NCBI GenBank assembly: GCA_026745465.1
Contig: JACYXH010000823.1
Span: forward strand, 1,040,294 to 1,104,293
Origin: Lota lota
Taxonomy: Eukaryota > Chordata > Actinopteri > Gadiformes > Lotidae
DNA length: 64,000 bases
Direction: 5' to 3'
Shown: piece after piece, positions 20,531-38,474 of the stretch
Layout: every line of letters begins with the position of its first letter
Numbering within the stretch: the stretch's first letter is position 1
Made by a program: the position numbers and the translations under genes
Notes under the pieces: model-generated
Databases searched by the model: none
Told to the model about the DNA's origin: nothing
Seen by the model: the letters and a program-made list of their open reading frames with translations, nothing else

Positions 20531-20799
20531 ACTCTTTTATTTTTTTCCCAGACATGTCACACTTGTCATTTTTCCCTCAACCCCTAGGAGAGGGTGCACT
20601 TGCTCTTTTCACGTCTCTTCTCATGTGACGTCTTTTCAGCCAATCAGGTTTGTCGGCATGATGCACGTATTTTATTTTATCATCAGTTCAAATGTGTGTC
20701 TGCCGTACTTCAGGATTTGGTAAATGTTCATTATCAGCTCAGCGTTCAGTCCTACGTTTCATTGCTCTGATTGGTTGTAGGTTTATCCAATTATGTCCT

Positions 20800-21540
20800 C
20801 AATAATGTCCTCAAATGGTAGCGCCGGCCCCGCTCCAAGCCCGTCAGCTCTGCGCACACGGGGCCAAAGCATAGTCCCAGCGGGCCCTTCGGGCTCCAAG
20901 CCAGGGACCCTGGAGCCAGTCCTCAGCTGCTGCACTAAGGCCCAGGGAGAGGGACGCGGTGGACGGAGGCGCGGTCCGGTCCTGACGACCGCCGCTGAAG
21001 CCGTCAGGTGCTGACCGGGCCAAGCGTTCCCGACCCTCCAAGCGTTCCCGACCCTCCAAGCGTTCCCGACCCTCCAAGCGTTCCCGACCTTCCAAGCGTT
21101 CCCGACCTTCCAAGCGTTCCCGACCCTCCAAGCGTTCCCGACCCTCCAAGCGTTCCCGACCTTCCAAGCGGGCCGTCGCCTTCGTCAGAGCCCGGGGAGC
21201 GGCCCAATCCCGCCAACAGGAACACCTGCAGGGGTACGGGGGGCAGCTGAGGTTCCCCGATTGTACGGCAGCAGCCCCCCCCCCCCCCCCCCCCCCCCCC
21301 CACCCTGCGACCAGACACGGTGCTAGTGTCTGAGTCCACCGAGCCAGCTGTGCTGCTGAAGCTGACGGTCCCATGGGAAGATCACCAGGAAGAGGCCTTT
21401 GGAGGCGAGCTGTCCGAGTGCGGCCGAGCCAGCGGAGCGGATGGAGAGGGGTCTCCCAGTGGAGGTGGCATGCAGGGGCGTCGCAGCCCCTTCTTTGGCC
21501 AGGAACTTAATGTTCTACACAATATCACGCACTAAGCAGG
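20800..21540. other. GC-rich island of unknown origin
   Basis: About 700 bp much richer in GC than its surroundings, with an 18-bp minisatellite and a poly-C run (21276-21301). Long open frames exist on both strands, biased to Pro/Ser or Gly/Arg. A minus-strand frame with Ser/Thr-rich segments (such as SSTAGSVDSDTSTVSG) might be a captured host exon, but I recognise nothing. Confidence 0.5.
21020..21172. repeat. 18-bp minisatellite
   Basis: About eight and a half units of ccaagcgttcccgaccct with C/T variants; six-codon periodicity in every frame. Confidence 0.93.
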
Positions 21541-21599
21541 ACTGTTACTGGAATGGAGCAAATGTAGCGTCTGAGGTTAGCGGACGTCCCAGCTGACGC

Positions 21600-21725
21600 C
21601 TGTTTGTGAGGATCAGAAATGATCAGCAGTCCAGTCTCTCCTGGTTTAGAAAGCTGATCGTGAGAAGCCTCTTCATGATTCATCTTCCCTAAACAGCGAG
21701 GAAGCACGAGTCAGGATTAAACATT
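21600..21725 (-). other. Conserved 3' block of gene D
   Basis: Same block as 3' of the other copies. Confidence 0.6.
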
Positions 21726-21846
21726 AAACACATGATCACTTTGATGATGTAGGCCTACTGTCAATATACTACTGTGATGGATTATTGTAAAATATTACTA
21801 TTACTGTGATAAAGTAGGCTACTGATCCAATATAACTGTAAACATA

Positions 21847-27634
<5,788 letters not shown>

Positions 27635-27775
27635 GTATTTACAACAACAGGCTTGATGAGAGCTTCAACAGAGATCTGACTCCAGATCAGACGGACTGAC
27701 CAGGAAACCTGCGAACAAGAGACGGAATAAGAGGGAGTGGCCGGTCTGGACCAATAGGAATTCAACAAGGTGAAT
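27635..27775 (-). promoter_or_regulatory. Proximal promoter of gene D
   Basis: Conserved upstream block with intact inverted CCAAT (27751-27755), about 120 bp from the ATG. Confidence 0.5.
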
Positions 27776-28389
27776 ATCAATCAAGCGAAATTGCTTGAAT
27801 GACGTTTGAACCATCTATGCTGAAATGTAATAATTATATACATATATCTCATCAGTTACATAAAATGGCACTGAACACAACAGCTCAGATGACTACACAA
27901 CGCAAAGACATTCAAACAATGGTTGAGGTTCAGCCATCTGAGTCTTAGCAGAACCTGCAAACTAGATGAGGAGGGTTCAACCAAAAGTCTGATGGGATCC
28001 AACCATATTAGCATATGTAAATTATTCAAAACATATAGCCCTTACAGCCTTGCATACATTTAAGGGATTTTCTCCAACTATTAAAATCCTGGTTTAACTT
28101 ATATACCTGCGTGTTTCTGGATTGTTAAAGACAAATTTGACATCTCCAACGTACACGTGTGCACGACAATCTGGCTCATTTAGTCCTTAAAGGGGGAAGT
28201 ACGTTGATTACTGAAAAACAAACTTAGCAACGACTGGCTATAGAAAGTGGATCCTTGATTATGCAAATTTAGCACAGCCGGAAATCACACACGGCCATGG
28301 CCTGACCCCGACTGACCCTATCGACCCCGCCTGACCCCACCTGACCCCGCCTGACCCCGTGACGTGGACACCAGCAGCAGACCATTCTG
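27776..28389. other. Upstream of gene D, no gene recognised
   Basis: AT-rich sequence without a recognisable element, then a short run of ctgaccccgc-like steps at about 28302-28358. Confidence 0.5.
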
Positions 28390-28720
28390 GAACTTCAAAA
28401 GGCCCTCATGGCCTCACCTTCTTTAGGTTCACTGGACCACACACTCCCCTTCACACAGACTGGGGAGCGCCATGGCTGACTGGCATCAGTGCATTTTAGA
28501 TTTATTTTTATATTATATTATTTATTTTTATTTATTTTTATTTATTTATTTTTATATTTTGCATTTAATATTACAAGACCATGGGGGTCAGATGTGGCCC
28601 ATTGCCTACTTTTCGTCTAAATTGGACCCGGTGGCAGCCAGTCTACCACAAATCTTTTTAAGGCAGTGGCTGCGGCGGCAATGGCAGTTACCACCAGCAG
28701 GGGGCTAGTGGGTTACATGC
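28390..28720 (+). mobile_element. Retroviral pol fragment (fossil)
   Basis: Short remains of a retroviral polymerase around the end of the reverse-transcriptase region; PIAYFSSKLDPVAASLP is typical of gamma/epsilon-like elements. An AT-rich segment interrupts it. It is broken and isolated, with no LTR nearby, so probably old. Similar to the sequence in the ERV at 58361-63123. Confidence 0.7.
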
Positions 28721-28739
28721 CGTTAACTTTGCTTGTAGC

Positions 28740-29686
28740 CAGTGGCGTAGCAAGCTTTTCAAAAGTGAGGGGGATGGATGTGATTTTTTTTATTAACAAT
28801 AAAAACGATGGATACAATGACAGAGGGGTACAAAATGTATAACATACAAGATATAAAAAGTTTCCCATTTAAATGAGTGATACTAGAAAAGTATAAAAAC
28901 ACACTCGGAACTAGGGCTGCACAATATATCGTTTTTTTTTTTATCATCATCACAATATCAACCAGCGCAATAGACACATCGCGAAAGGCTGTGACATATC
29001 ACTATAGACACATAACAGATTTATTTTTGTTTTAGTTGAAAGAAAATATGAGTAGAAAACTGCACATTCAAATGTAACGGTCATTCTTTTTTAGTGCTGC
29101 CTTTATTTTCAATTCAATGTTCAATTTGTTCAATAAAAGAATGTTAGAAATGATTTATTTTCATTTGTTTTAAATTCAACAAGCAATGTGTTGTATTTTA
29201 GCAGAATACTAATAATAATGAAAACAGCAGAAATGCAGAACTGAGTCCACTTTAATATCTGTTTATTTATCGCAATGACCCGCCCTCCGAAGCAGCTCGA
29301 TTGGTTGGGGTTAGACATTTCACCTCGAGTGGTTAAGGTTAGGATAGCGGATTGGTCAGGAGATAGGACATGAACAAATCGGGTTACGTTACCTTGGATG
29401 CCTGGCCAATAGTAGTAGTGATTGAAGGGCGGGTCTTGGCGTTGCCATAGTGTAATTCGTAATTTCACAGACCGCTGTGAAATATAACCGTTGCCATGAA
29501 AAACAGAGCGTTGCTATGGACGCAATCGTGACACACAGCCTACGACGTAGCTACGGCGGCAGTTCAATGCAAGGCGTTTGTGCAAAACTGCGGAAAAACT
29601 GCAGAAAAAGTGTGGGTGTTGAACCCTCTCACCGGGAAAAGTGTGGGTGTTAAAACACCCACATCCCCCACGGGTGCGACGCGCCT
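28740..29686. mobile_element. TSD-flanked insertion, possibly nested
   Basis: The left flank ends tgcttgtagcc (about 28729-28739) and the same 11 bases occur at about 29687-29697, so about 950 bp look inserted. The ends (agtggcgtagca and, reversed, ggcgcgtcgca) are weakly similar. Inside, near 28914, gggctgcacaatatatcg resembles the end of a common fish hAT-type repeat, so two elements may be nested. Confidence 0.5.
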
Positions 29687-29872
29687 GCTTGTAGCCCACG
29701 AGGTTTCATCTATTTTGCTAACACAAAACACACCACACCTAACAGCATCACGAGTGTTATCCTACTACCACGTGTTAAGGTGTACAGTCTCACCTTTCAG
29801 CCCAGGCGTCTGAGCGTTCACCCTGACCAGAGCATGTGTACTATCAGAGGGTAAACGAGTTACCATCTATAC

Positions 29873-32222
29873 CAGTGGTGTCAAACTCAATCACAGAAGG
29901 GGCCAAAAATAAAAACTGGGTCCAAGTCGCGGACCAAACAGAGTCGATGTTTATTGAAAATAAGAACATCTTTTTTCAGATGTATTATCACAAATTAACT
30001 TAACTTCTCCAAAAGCAACTAAGAGAATTCAGAACAAACCAAGAGTCATTTCTAATGAAAATGTTTTTGGTAGTAATAATAATAACTTATTTGATTGAAA
30101 ATGTGCAAATATTTCAGACATAACTATGAGCAGTATTCCTTGTGATTACAGGAGAAAAATTCAAAAACATCTAAGTACATTTTGCTCTGATGCACATTAG
30201 CCCAAGCCAGATGCTTGGCATCTTTTCTTAGCTGCAAGTTAATCAATGTCTGGAGTCAGGCTCTGAGCTGTGGCAATTCTCAGGATGGAGTGAAAGTGTC
30301 CGTCACTGAGACGACTCCTGTGTGATGTTTTGTTAATCTTCATCACAGAGAAAAGTTGCTCACACAGGTATGTGCTACCAAACATGCAGAGCATTTGAGC
30401 AGCTTGTAGGCGGAGTTGCGGCATCGTTTCAGGGATGAAATGTGGGAACTGTGCAGCGCCCACAGAGTCATACTTCACCTTAAGGATGTCACTACATTGG
30501 ACGTCGAGCCGCTCCATTTGGATGTCCATAGGTGCCTTTCCCACGTCAACCGCAAACGGATTACTGAGAAGTTCAAACTTAGTTTTCTGAGCTTCAAAGT
30601 CGCCAAATCGCCGTGTGAACGCGGTACTAAGCATGCCCGGTTTTTCAGCAAAACGTGCATGCTTGGAAAGCTTGTGCGTCATCGACAGGCAGCACGGAAA
30701 GTGACCCAAGTTTCCTTGCAACATATGCGTCTCCCTCAGACTCAGCGTGGCTTTAAAAGCCCTCAGTGCAGCACGCATGTCTGTGATCACACGGTCCCGT
30801 CCCTGAAGCTGGAGGTTTAGCGCATTGAGATGGTTCGTTACATCACACAGAAATGCCAGCTCACGCAGCCACTTTTCATCATGGAGCTCTGTGGTGTCTT
30901 TCCCTTTGCTTTCCATAAACTGACAGATATCGTCACGCAACTCGAAATATCTGTTGCGCGCTTTCCCTCGACTTCGCCAGCTCTGTGTGATAGGGGACGT
31001 CACCGTTTTTAGGGCTCCTCCAGAAAAGCCCTAAACTGGTTGTGGTTTAAACCTTTGGCTCTTATAAAGTTAAGTTTGTGTCACGGTGCTCATCACATGT
31101 TCCACTTGTAGCGCTTTGCCGCACAGTGTTTCTTGGTGTATAATGCAGTGGTAAACTGTCAGCTCACCTGCGCAGTTGTCCTCCCGTATCTTATCCCGCA
31201 TTCTGCCCACTTATCCACCCTTTCTACCGCACACTGCAGGCGCTCCATCTGTTGTCAGTCCTACCAGTTTGTCCCAAGGCAGCTTCATTTCATTTACACA
31301 ATTGGATACTTCTTCAAATATGTCTTTTCCCGTGGCTGTGCCGTGCATTGATTTCATTCCCAAAAGTCCCTCTGTAACGCGCAAGTCAAGAGTCCACTCC
31401 ACGGATGAAGATGGACGGCTGGGCAGCATCTGTTGTGTCGCTGCTCTCATCCACAGCAAGGGAATATGCAATCAAGTCTTTTCCTTTTTCCATCAGCTGA
31501 TTTTGTAAATTGGTAGCAACAGCGTTACTGGTAAGGCTTGCATTTAAAAATGCTTGCTTTTGGTCAGGACACACGACTTCGCACACTTTAATCTTGCATC
31601 GCTTCACACACTCTCCCTCGGTAAATGGCCGGGCCGATTTAGCCATTTCTTCAGCCACAATGAAAGTAGCTTTAACGGCAGCCCGACTTTGAGATTGAGC
31701 TTATTTGAACATAGCCTGCTGTGACACCAGACCCTTTAAAATAAAAGTATTCTACCTTCTGGAGCTTCTGCCGTGTGTCCAGCTGCCTGTACCCGTCCCC
31801 GTGTTTCTTTTCATAGCGTCGTCCTATGTTGTGTTCTTTAATTAGGGCCACAACAGCTCCGCACACAAGACCGCTTTACCCCTTGTGTTAGTGAACAGAA
31901 ACTCTGCCTCCCATCCGTCTTGAAAGCCCCTGTTTTCAAAGTCCACCTTTCGTTTGGCCATTTTCGGGAAGACTAGTTAGCTTAAAGTTGACCCGAAGTG
32001 ACAGGATGAGCGTGAGACTGAAGACTTTGACAATAAAGGGGCTTGCCGCCGTTGATTGATGTCTCAACCAATAGCTGGCGCCAGTTAGTGCAGTGCAGTC
32101 TGGGATTTGTAGTATTAATGATGTGCGTGCTATGTACCGGCGGGCCAATTCTGATAGACATAAAATATACAACTGTCCAGCGGGCTGGATGTGTCCCGCG
32201 GGCCTTGAATTTGACAAGTCTG
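29873..32222 (-). mobile_element. hAT DNA transposon, decayed
   Basis: About 2350 bp. Left end CAGTGGTGTCAAACTCA and reverse complement of the right end CAGACTTGTCAAATTCA form imperfect terminal inverted repeats typical of Charlie-like hATs. It contains a broken minus-strand transposase. No clean 8-bp duplication is visible, which fits some age. Confidence 0.8.
30239..31961 (-). pseudogene. hAT transposase pseudogene (GTF2IRD2-like)
   Basis: Starts at an ATG near 31961 with MAKRKVDFENRGFQDGWEAE, continues in pieces (31866-31672, 31658-31386, 31471-31211) and ends with a long open part at 31003-30239. The C-terminal part holds the hAT dimerisation region (for example YLCEQLFSVMKINKTSHR and LSDGHFHSILRIA). 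[20 protein letters not shown] is the conserved acidic core segment. Such proteins cut and move the element; related domains occur in host genes of the GTF2IRD2/ZBED type. Several frame changes break this copy. Confidence 0.8.
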
Positions 32223-32247
32223 GTTTAAGACGTAATGGTTTGCATTA

Positions 32248-32249
<2 letters not shown>

Positions 32250-32341
<92 letters not shown>
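32250..32341. repeat. (TG)n microsatellite
   Basis: About 90 bp TG run. It is followed at 32420-32590 by about five loose repeats of cactttagtacacaatac. Confidence 0.95.
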
Positions 32342-32344
<3 letters not shown>

Positions 32345-32594
32345 GTGATTCAGCAAGAGGAGTGAATAAAGTAAAGTCAAAGAGAGACAGGGACTTTCCT
32401 GCTATCCAAACAGCTTGTCATTTCCACTTTAGTACACAACACAATGATGATCTCACTTTAGTACACAATACAACACAACAAAATGATGATCTCACTTTAG
32501 TACACAATACAACATAATGATGGTCTCACTTTAGTGCAGAATACAATACAACACAATGATGATCCCACTTTAGTACACAACGCAATGATCATGA

Positions 32595-33070
32595 ATATAC
32601 AACAAATAACTTTAAAAGCTAAAGCAGCCTAGCTTGATTTAGGTAGCCTATATAGCAATGCATCTCTCTAGCTAGCAGAACTCTAAAATAATATATTCAT
32701 AGGAAATACATTCAATTAATCGATTGTTGTATTCAAACTTGAAAGAACATCACTGTTAAAAATCTTGATTAAGAATTTTTGAAAATTATCTTAAACATCT
32801 TAAATATTATTAAACAATATAACATAATTAAAACGTTATCAGGTGAAGCGGCGGGAACCAAAACAAAATGGCCATCATGACGTGATCGTGTTGCCATGGT
32901 TTCCAAGCGTCAGCGACAGATGGGAGGTTTAAGTCAGTGAGTTAATCAAATCCATCACAGATACAGCGATTTAATTTATTTCTACTTTTCTTATGGATTG
33001 ATGGTTGCTATCAAAATAACAGTAAGTAAGTATGTTATTGTAATTTAGCAAATATAGCATCTGCAGTTAG
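32595..33070. other. Unassigned AT-rich stretch
   Basis: I see nothing recognisable. The next sequence (33080-33200) is the conserved 3' block of gene E. Confidence 0.5.
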
Positions 33071-33079
33071 CTGAATCCC

Positions 33080-33430
33080 AAACCTGTTTGTAAGGATTAT
33101 AAATGAACAGCAATCCACTCCCTCCTTGTTTAGAAAGCTGAACTTGAGAAGCCTCTTCATGATTCAACTTTGACCCTAAACAGCAAGGAAGCACGAGTAA
33201 GGATTAAACATTATCATATTATTATAATAACATTATTATTAAACACATTATCACTGTGATGATGTAGGCCTACTGTAAATATAGTACTGTGATGAAGTTC
33301 TATTCAAATATTACATCACTGTGATGATGTACTGTTAAAATATGACTGTAAATGTATCACTGTGATGGATTATTGTTAAAATATTACTATTACTGTGATA
33401 AAGTAGGCTACTGATCAAATATAACTGTAA
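33080..33430 (-). other. Conserved 3' block of gene E
   Basis: The shared 3' block, then diverged relics of the 33-bp repeat (tgtgatgatgtactgt steps). Confidence 0.55.
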
Positions 33431-33580
33431 ACATATTACTCTGAATAAGTATTGTAAAGTGGTAAAATACTGACTGTGGTCAGAGGTATGGCCTCAGCAG
33501 CTGGATTCTGTCCCTCAGTGTTCTCAGAGCTGGTGTCAGAACCTGGTAAGAAGCAGAATGTGAGGAGGTGAATTCATGAC

Positions 33581-33834
33581 TGAGCTAGATGTATCTAGAT
33601 CTACAGAGCTGTATAGTCCAGTGAGCTAGATGTATCTAGATCTACAGAGCTGTATAGTCCAGTGAGCTAGATGTATCTAGATCCCCAGAGCTGTATAGTA
33701 CAGTGAGCTAGATGTATCTAGATCTACAGAGCTGTATAGTCCAGTGAGCTTGATGTATCTAGATCTACAGAGCTGTATAGTCCAGTGAGATAGATTTATC
33801 TAGATACCCAGAGCTGTATAGTACAGTGAGCTAC
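33581..33834. repeat. 41-bp minisatellite, last intron of gene E
   Basis: About six units; its right edge (gtgagctacaggaag) marks the deletion that removed exon 6. Confidence 0.9.
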
Positions 33835-35300
33835 AGGAAGTAAGAGTAGGTGGAGTTCAGGTGTTAGTCCTCCTGTAGAGTTTGATTCACTCACCATTCC
33901 TCTTCTGTACAGAAAGACTCCAACAACAGCAGCGAGGAGGAGAACAACAGACCCAATGATGATGGGGGTGGTGATGTAACTCTTGTCCCCTTCAGGTAAA
34001 TCATAAAAGAAAATCAGGTGTGTAATAATATATGTTGGACAGAGACCCTCACCCATCCATCCCTCCATCATTGAACCACATGTCTATGGACACGTGATGC
34101 TACATAATGACTAACACAACGTCAGTGTAACTATTCCACTAGAATCTGTTCTGGAGCTCAGGGTCACTCAGGGACTGATCTTAGCCTAGCCCTGTTCATA
34201 GTACTCATTTACCCACAATCCAATGTGTTCTGCTGAAGTGAGCTATTCCTGAGAGCTGTGTGTTGACCAAGTAGCTTCAGATGTGTCCAGGTAGACCTGG
34301 CAGTGGTTGTGATGAGGTCAGGTGGAGGTGGTGAGACATGTGTTCCCTACCTCCATCCCCTCCAAGACCAGTCTTACCCCCGTTGGTCCTGAGGCGGGCT
34401 GGGTCCAGTTTGGTGAAGATGTCCTCGATGCCTTTCAGCTTGAACACACAGTCATACCTCCCCCAGTCCTCCTGTGGGACCGAGGCCAGGTCCAGGTCCA
34501 CGCTGACCTGGAAGGTCCCGTCGTGGTTGGGGAGGACCTCCCCCTGGTCCACATGCTCATGGAGCTCCTGGCCGTCTCTCCTCCAGAACACCACCACCCT
34601 GTCAGGGCTGTAGCGTGGCACACCACTGGGGAGGAGGGGCCCCTCTGGAGCAGAGACACCCGCGGAACCTCTGGAGCGAGCGAGCGAGCGAGAATTAAGT
34701 ACAGACAGGGTGAATGAGGTTGTGAATGTTAAACCATACTGTTAATGACATATAACATATTATTACGATCGCATCTTATTATGATAGCATGTTATTATGA
34801 TAATATATTACTATGATGTCATATTCAAAGAGAGGTAAAGGTTATTAGAGGGGGAGAGAGAGGAGAGATGAATAAAGAAAAGTGAGGGAGGGGGAGTGGG
34901 AGGAAAGAGTGGGAAAGAACATAACAGAGTGGATCAAGAGAGAGTCAGAGAGAGAGACAGAGACAGAGCAAGAGACAGAGACAGAGAGAGAAACATACAG
35001 ACAGAGACAGAGAGAGATCACGTGTCCTCTGCAGATTGCTCTTCCCATAGTCCAGGTACTTCTTCAGCCGATCAACACACTCCTTGGAGATGAAGTTCTT
35101 CCAGTATTCATTTTCAGCTCTATCCTCATCCCACATCTGTTTGATGGTGACAGCCTGTGGTACTGAAGTGATCCATGTCAGGGTCTTCAGGTCCAACGAT
35201 ATGAAGTCCTCCCCATCATATCCAAACTGGTTATAACCATCAGTAGTACCATCCTCTTCATCCCACTCACAGTAAAGTATATTCTGAAGTATGTGGACAC

Positions 35301-35356
<56 letters not shown>
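35301..35356. repeat. (GA)n tract before gene E exon 3
   Basis: About 53 bp; (TC)n on the minus strand. The exon-4 acceptor of this copy has (GCTC)n instead (34671-34692). Confidence 0.93.
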
Positions 35357-35359
<3 letters not shown>

Positions 35360-35569
35360 AATTGATGTAAAACATTTCTTGGCATATAGCATAATGTTTG
35401 ATTTCAGAGAACGAGGGAGGGAGTGGTGGAGAGAGAAGAGAGACTAATAAAAAGGAGAGTGAAGCAGAGACAAAAGTGAAATGGATGAAACAAGAGAGGA
35501 CCAGTAAAGACAGAAAGAGAGAGAGATAGAGGGAGAGAGAGACAGAGACAGATAGCCATACATGTGACC

Positions 35570-35573
<4 letters not shown>

Positions 35574-35639
<66 letters not shown>
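35574..35639. repeat. (CA)n microsatellite in intron 2 of gene E
   Basis: About 65 bp of CA. Confidence 0.95.
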
Positions 35640-35640
<1 letters not shown>

Positions 35641-35929
35641 CTTCTCTGTCTCTACAGAAGGTACAGTAAAATATTCTCCTTTCTGTCTGTCTGTCTGTCT
35701 GAAGGTGAACTATTGAACATCCCATAATATCTCTGTGTAATAAACCACTACAAGTAGAGAATCCTGAAGCTGCTGTATAAGGTGCTACTGATCCATCCCA
35801 TAATATCTCTGAGTGGTCCCAGCTGGTTACTACAGCTGCTCACCAGAGTCCATCTATACATCTTCATACCAGTCACTACAACTGGCTGCTCTGTGTGAGC
35901 ACTGCTCTAAACATAACCTTTAAACGTCC

Positions 35930-36185
35930 TGTATCATACTTACTTATTAATATTAACATTATTATTGTTGTAAAGAACCTTATGAAATATGCTATATTAC
36001 TAAAGTTTGACTTGACTCTAGGAGTATTATGGGATGCCACCCTGTGTCAGTACTGTTGCGTCACCCTGCTGTGTGTTGGCTCTACAGGAGCGTTTGGACC
36101 TCCAGGGTTCTGCTACTGGACATTATAGGGTCCTGGTGTGGGAGGCTTCCTCTAACCTCTTACTGCTGGCAGACTGGGACTTCTG

Positions 36186-36255
<70 letters not shown>

Positions 36256-36370
36256 GGGGAATGACGAACCAACAGAATGGAACAAATATTCTATTTAGAA
36301 ACACAGCAGCTCCACCTGCTGGTTACATGTCGGTAATGCAGCTGGCAGGCCTGGACAACGTTTCCTTGAT
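35930..36370. other. Conserved intron 2 block (gene E), with (TG)n
   Basis: Copy of the block at 7555-7930. The short tgtgtgtgtg of the other copies has grown to about 65 bp of TG (36189-36255). Confidence 0.6.
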
Positions 36371-36674
36371 TTAAAGGAAACCTTCAGGATTTTTCAACCT
36401 GGACCCTATTTCCGATCATTTTAGGTCTGAGGGATTAATGCAGATTTTTTTTTTTAAATTAGTCCATTATGAGCGAGAATGCTGCAGCCGTTCTCTGCGA
36501 AAACAATAGCTTCTGTCAATGCAAGTCCTCTAAAAGTGCTTGTTTTTACTGACAGGCTACGATTATACTCTATCATTACAGAAAGGATCTCTACAGAGAA
36601 ATACACTGTTTTTATTTACCAAACACTCAAGATCACAAACAACAGGCCTTGGTCTCTTCAATTTAGAAACAAAT

Positions 36675-37833
36675 ACTACTACATTGAGTACTACTACACT
36701 GAGTACTACTACACTGAGTACTGCTACACTGAGTACTGCTACACTGAGTACTGCTACACTGAGTACTCCTACACTGAGTACTGCTACACTGAGTACTGCT
36801 ACACTGAGTACTACTACACTGAGTACTGCTACACTGAGTACTGCAATACTGAGTACTGCTACACTGAGTACTGCTACACTGAGTACTGCTACACTGAGTA
36901 CTGAGTACTACTACACTGAGTACTACTACACTGAGTACTACTACACTGAGTACTGCTACACTGAGTACTGCTACACTGAGTACTACTACACTGAGTACTA
37001 CTACACTGAGTACTACTACACTGAGTACTGCTACACTGAGTACTACTACACTGAGTACTGCTACACTGAGTACTGCTACACTGAGTAATGAGTACTACTA
37101 CACTGAGTACTACTACACTGAGTACTACTACACTGAGTACTGCTACACTGAGTACTCCTACACTGAGTACTGCTACACTGAGTACTACTACACTGAGTAC
37201 TACTACACTGAGTACTACTACACTGAGTACTGCTACACTGAGTACTACTACACTGAGTACTACTACACTGAGTACTGCTACACTGAGTACTCCTACACTG
37301 AGTACTGAGTACTACTACACTGAGTACTGCTACACTGAGTACTACTACACTGATTACTGCTACACTGAGTACTACTACACTGAGTACTACTACACTGAGT
37401 ACTGCTACACTGAGTACTCCTACACTGAGTACTGAGTACTACTACACTGAGTACTGCTACACTGAGTACTACTACACTGAGTACTCCTACACTGAGTACA
37501 ACTACACTGAGTACTGAGTACTACTACACTGAGTACTGCTACACTGAGTACTACTACACTGAGTACTACTACACTGAGTACTGCTACACTGAGTACTCCT
37601 ACACTGAGTACAACTACTGAGTACTGCTACACTGAGTACTACTACACTGAGTACTGCTACACTGAGTACTCCTACACTGAGTACAACTACACTGAGTACT
37701 GCTACACTGAGTACTGCTACACTGAGTACTACTACACTGAGTACTACTACACTGAGTACTACCACACTGAGTACTGCTACACTGAGTACTACTACACTGA
37801 GTACTGCTACACTGAGTACTGCTACACTGAGTT
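36675..37833. repeat. 15-bp minisatellite, 1.16 kb (gene E intron 2)
   Basis: About 75 units of ctacactgagtactg with A/G/C variants at one position (actACTac, actGCTac, actCCTac) and occasional 9-bp insertions (gagtactga). Higher-order blocks recur. Open frames on both strands follow from the 15-bp period. Confidence 0.95.
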
Positions 37834-38248
37834 ATTACATGAATCATGTTTTTGTATTTGTGTGTATGTACGTGCATGTGTGTGTGTGTGTGTGTGGTTG
37901 TAGGACTATGGTGAAACTTTATTCTGACGTTAAATGATGGATATCTACATGTGAGAGGTGAGACATTAGATATAAACTTACCTCCTGTCTGGTTTAAGAG
38001 ATTCTTCAGAATCTCAATGTCGGCTTTGAATTCCTGCTGGTGACCCCGAGCTAGTCCAGTGTCCCTCTCCAGTTCATCTGGGTAATCTCTGGTAACTTGG
38101 TCCATCCAGGCCTGTTTGAACACTATTCTCTGGATGTTGCCGTCATAGTAACCAAACTGAACTTCATCCACCATCCCAACAGACACAAACTCTGGGAAGG
38201 TTGAGACTCCAGACGACCCCGTGGAGAAAAACCTCAGAGAGTGAATCA

Positions 38249-38474
38249 CTGTAGACAGACAGAGACTGACAGACAGACAGGTTACTATACATCACTGTAG
38301 ACAGACAGACAGGTTACTATACATCACTGTAGACAGACAGACAGACAGGTTACTATACATCACTGTAGACAGACAGACAGGTTACTATACATCACTGTAG
38401 ACAGACAGACAGGTTACTATACATCACTGTAGACAGACAGACAGACAGACAGGTTACTATACATCACTGTAGAC
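38249..38474. repeat. Acceptor-copy minisatellite (gene E intron 1)
   Basis: Six to seven units of gttactatacatcactgtag plus GACA steps, homogeneous in sequence. Confidence 0.88.

Noticed and set aside
36479-37435. Open frames of 115 to 180 codons of TEYYY or STTTL repeats
   Set aside because: Direct consequence of the 15-bp minisatellite.
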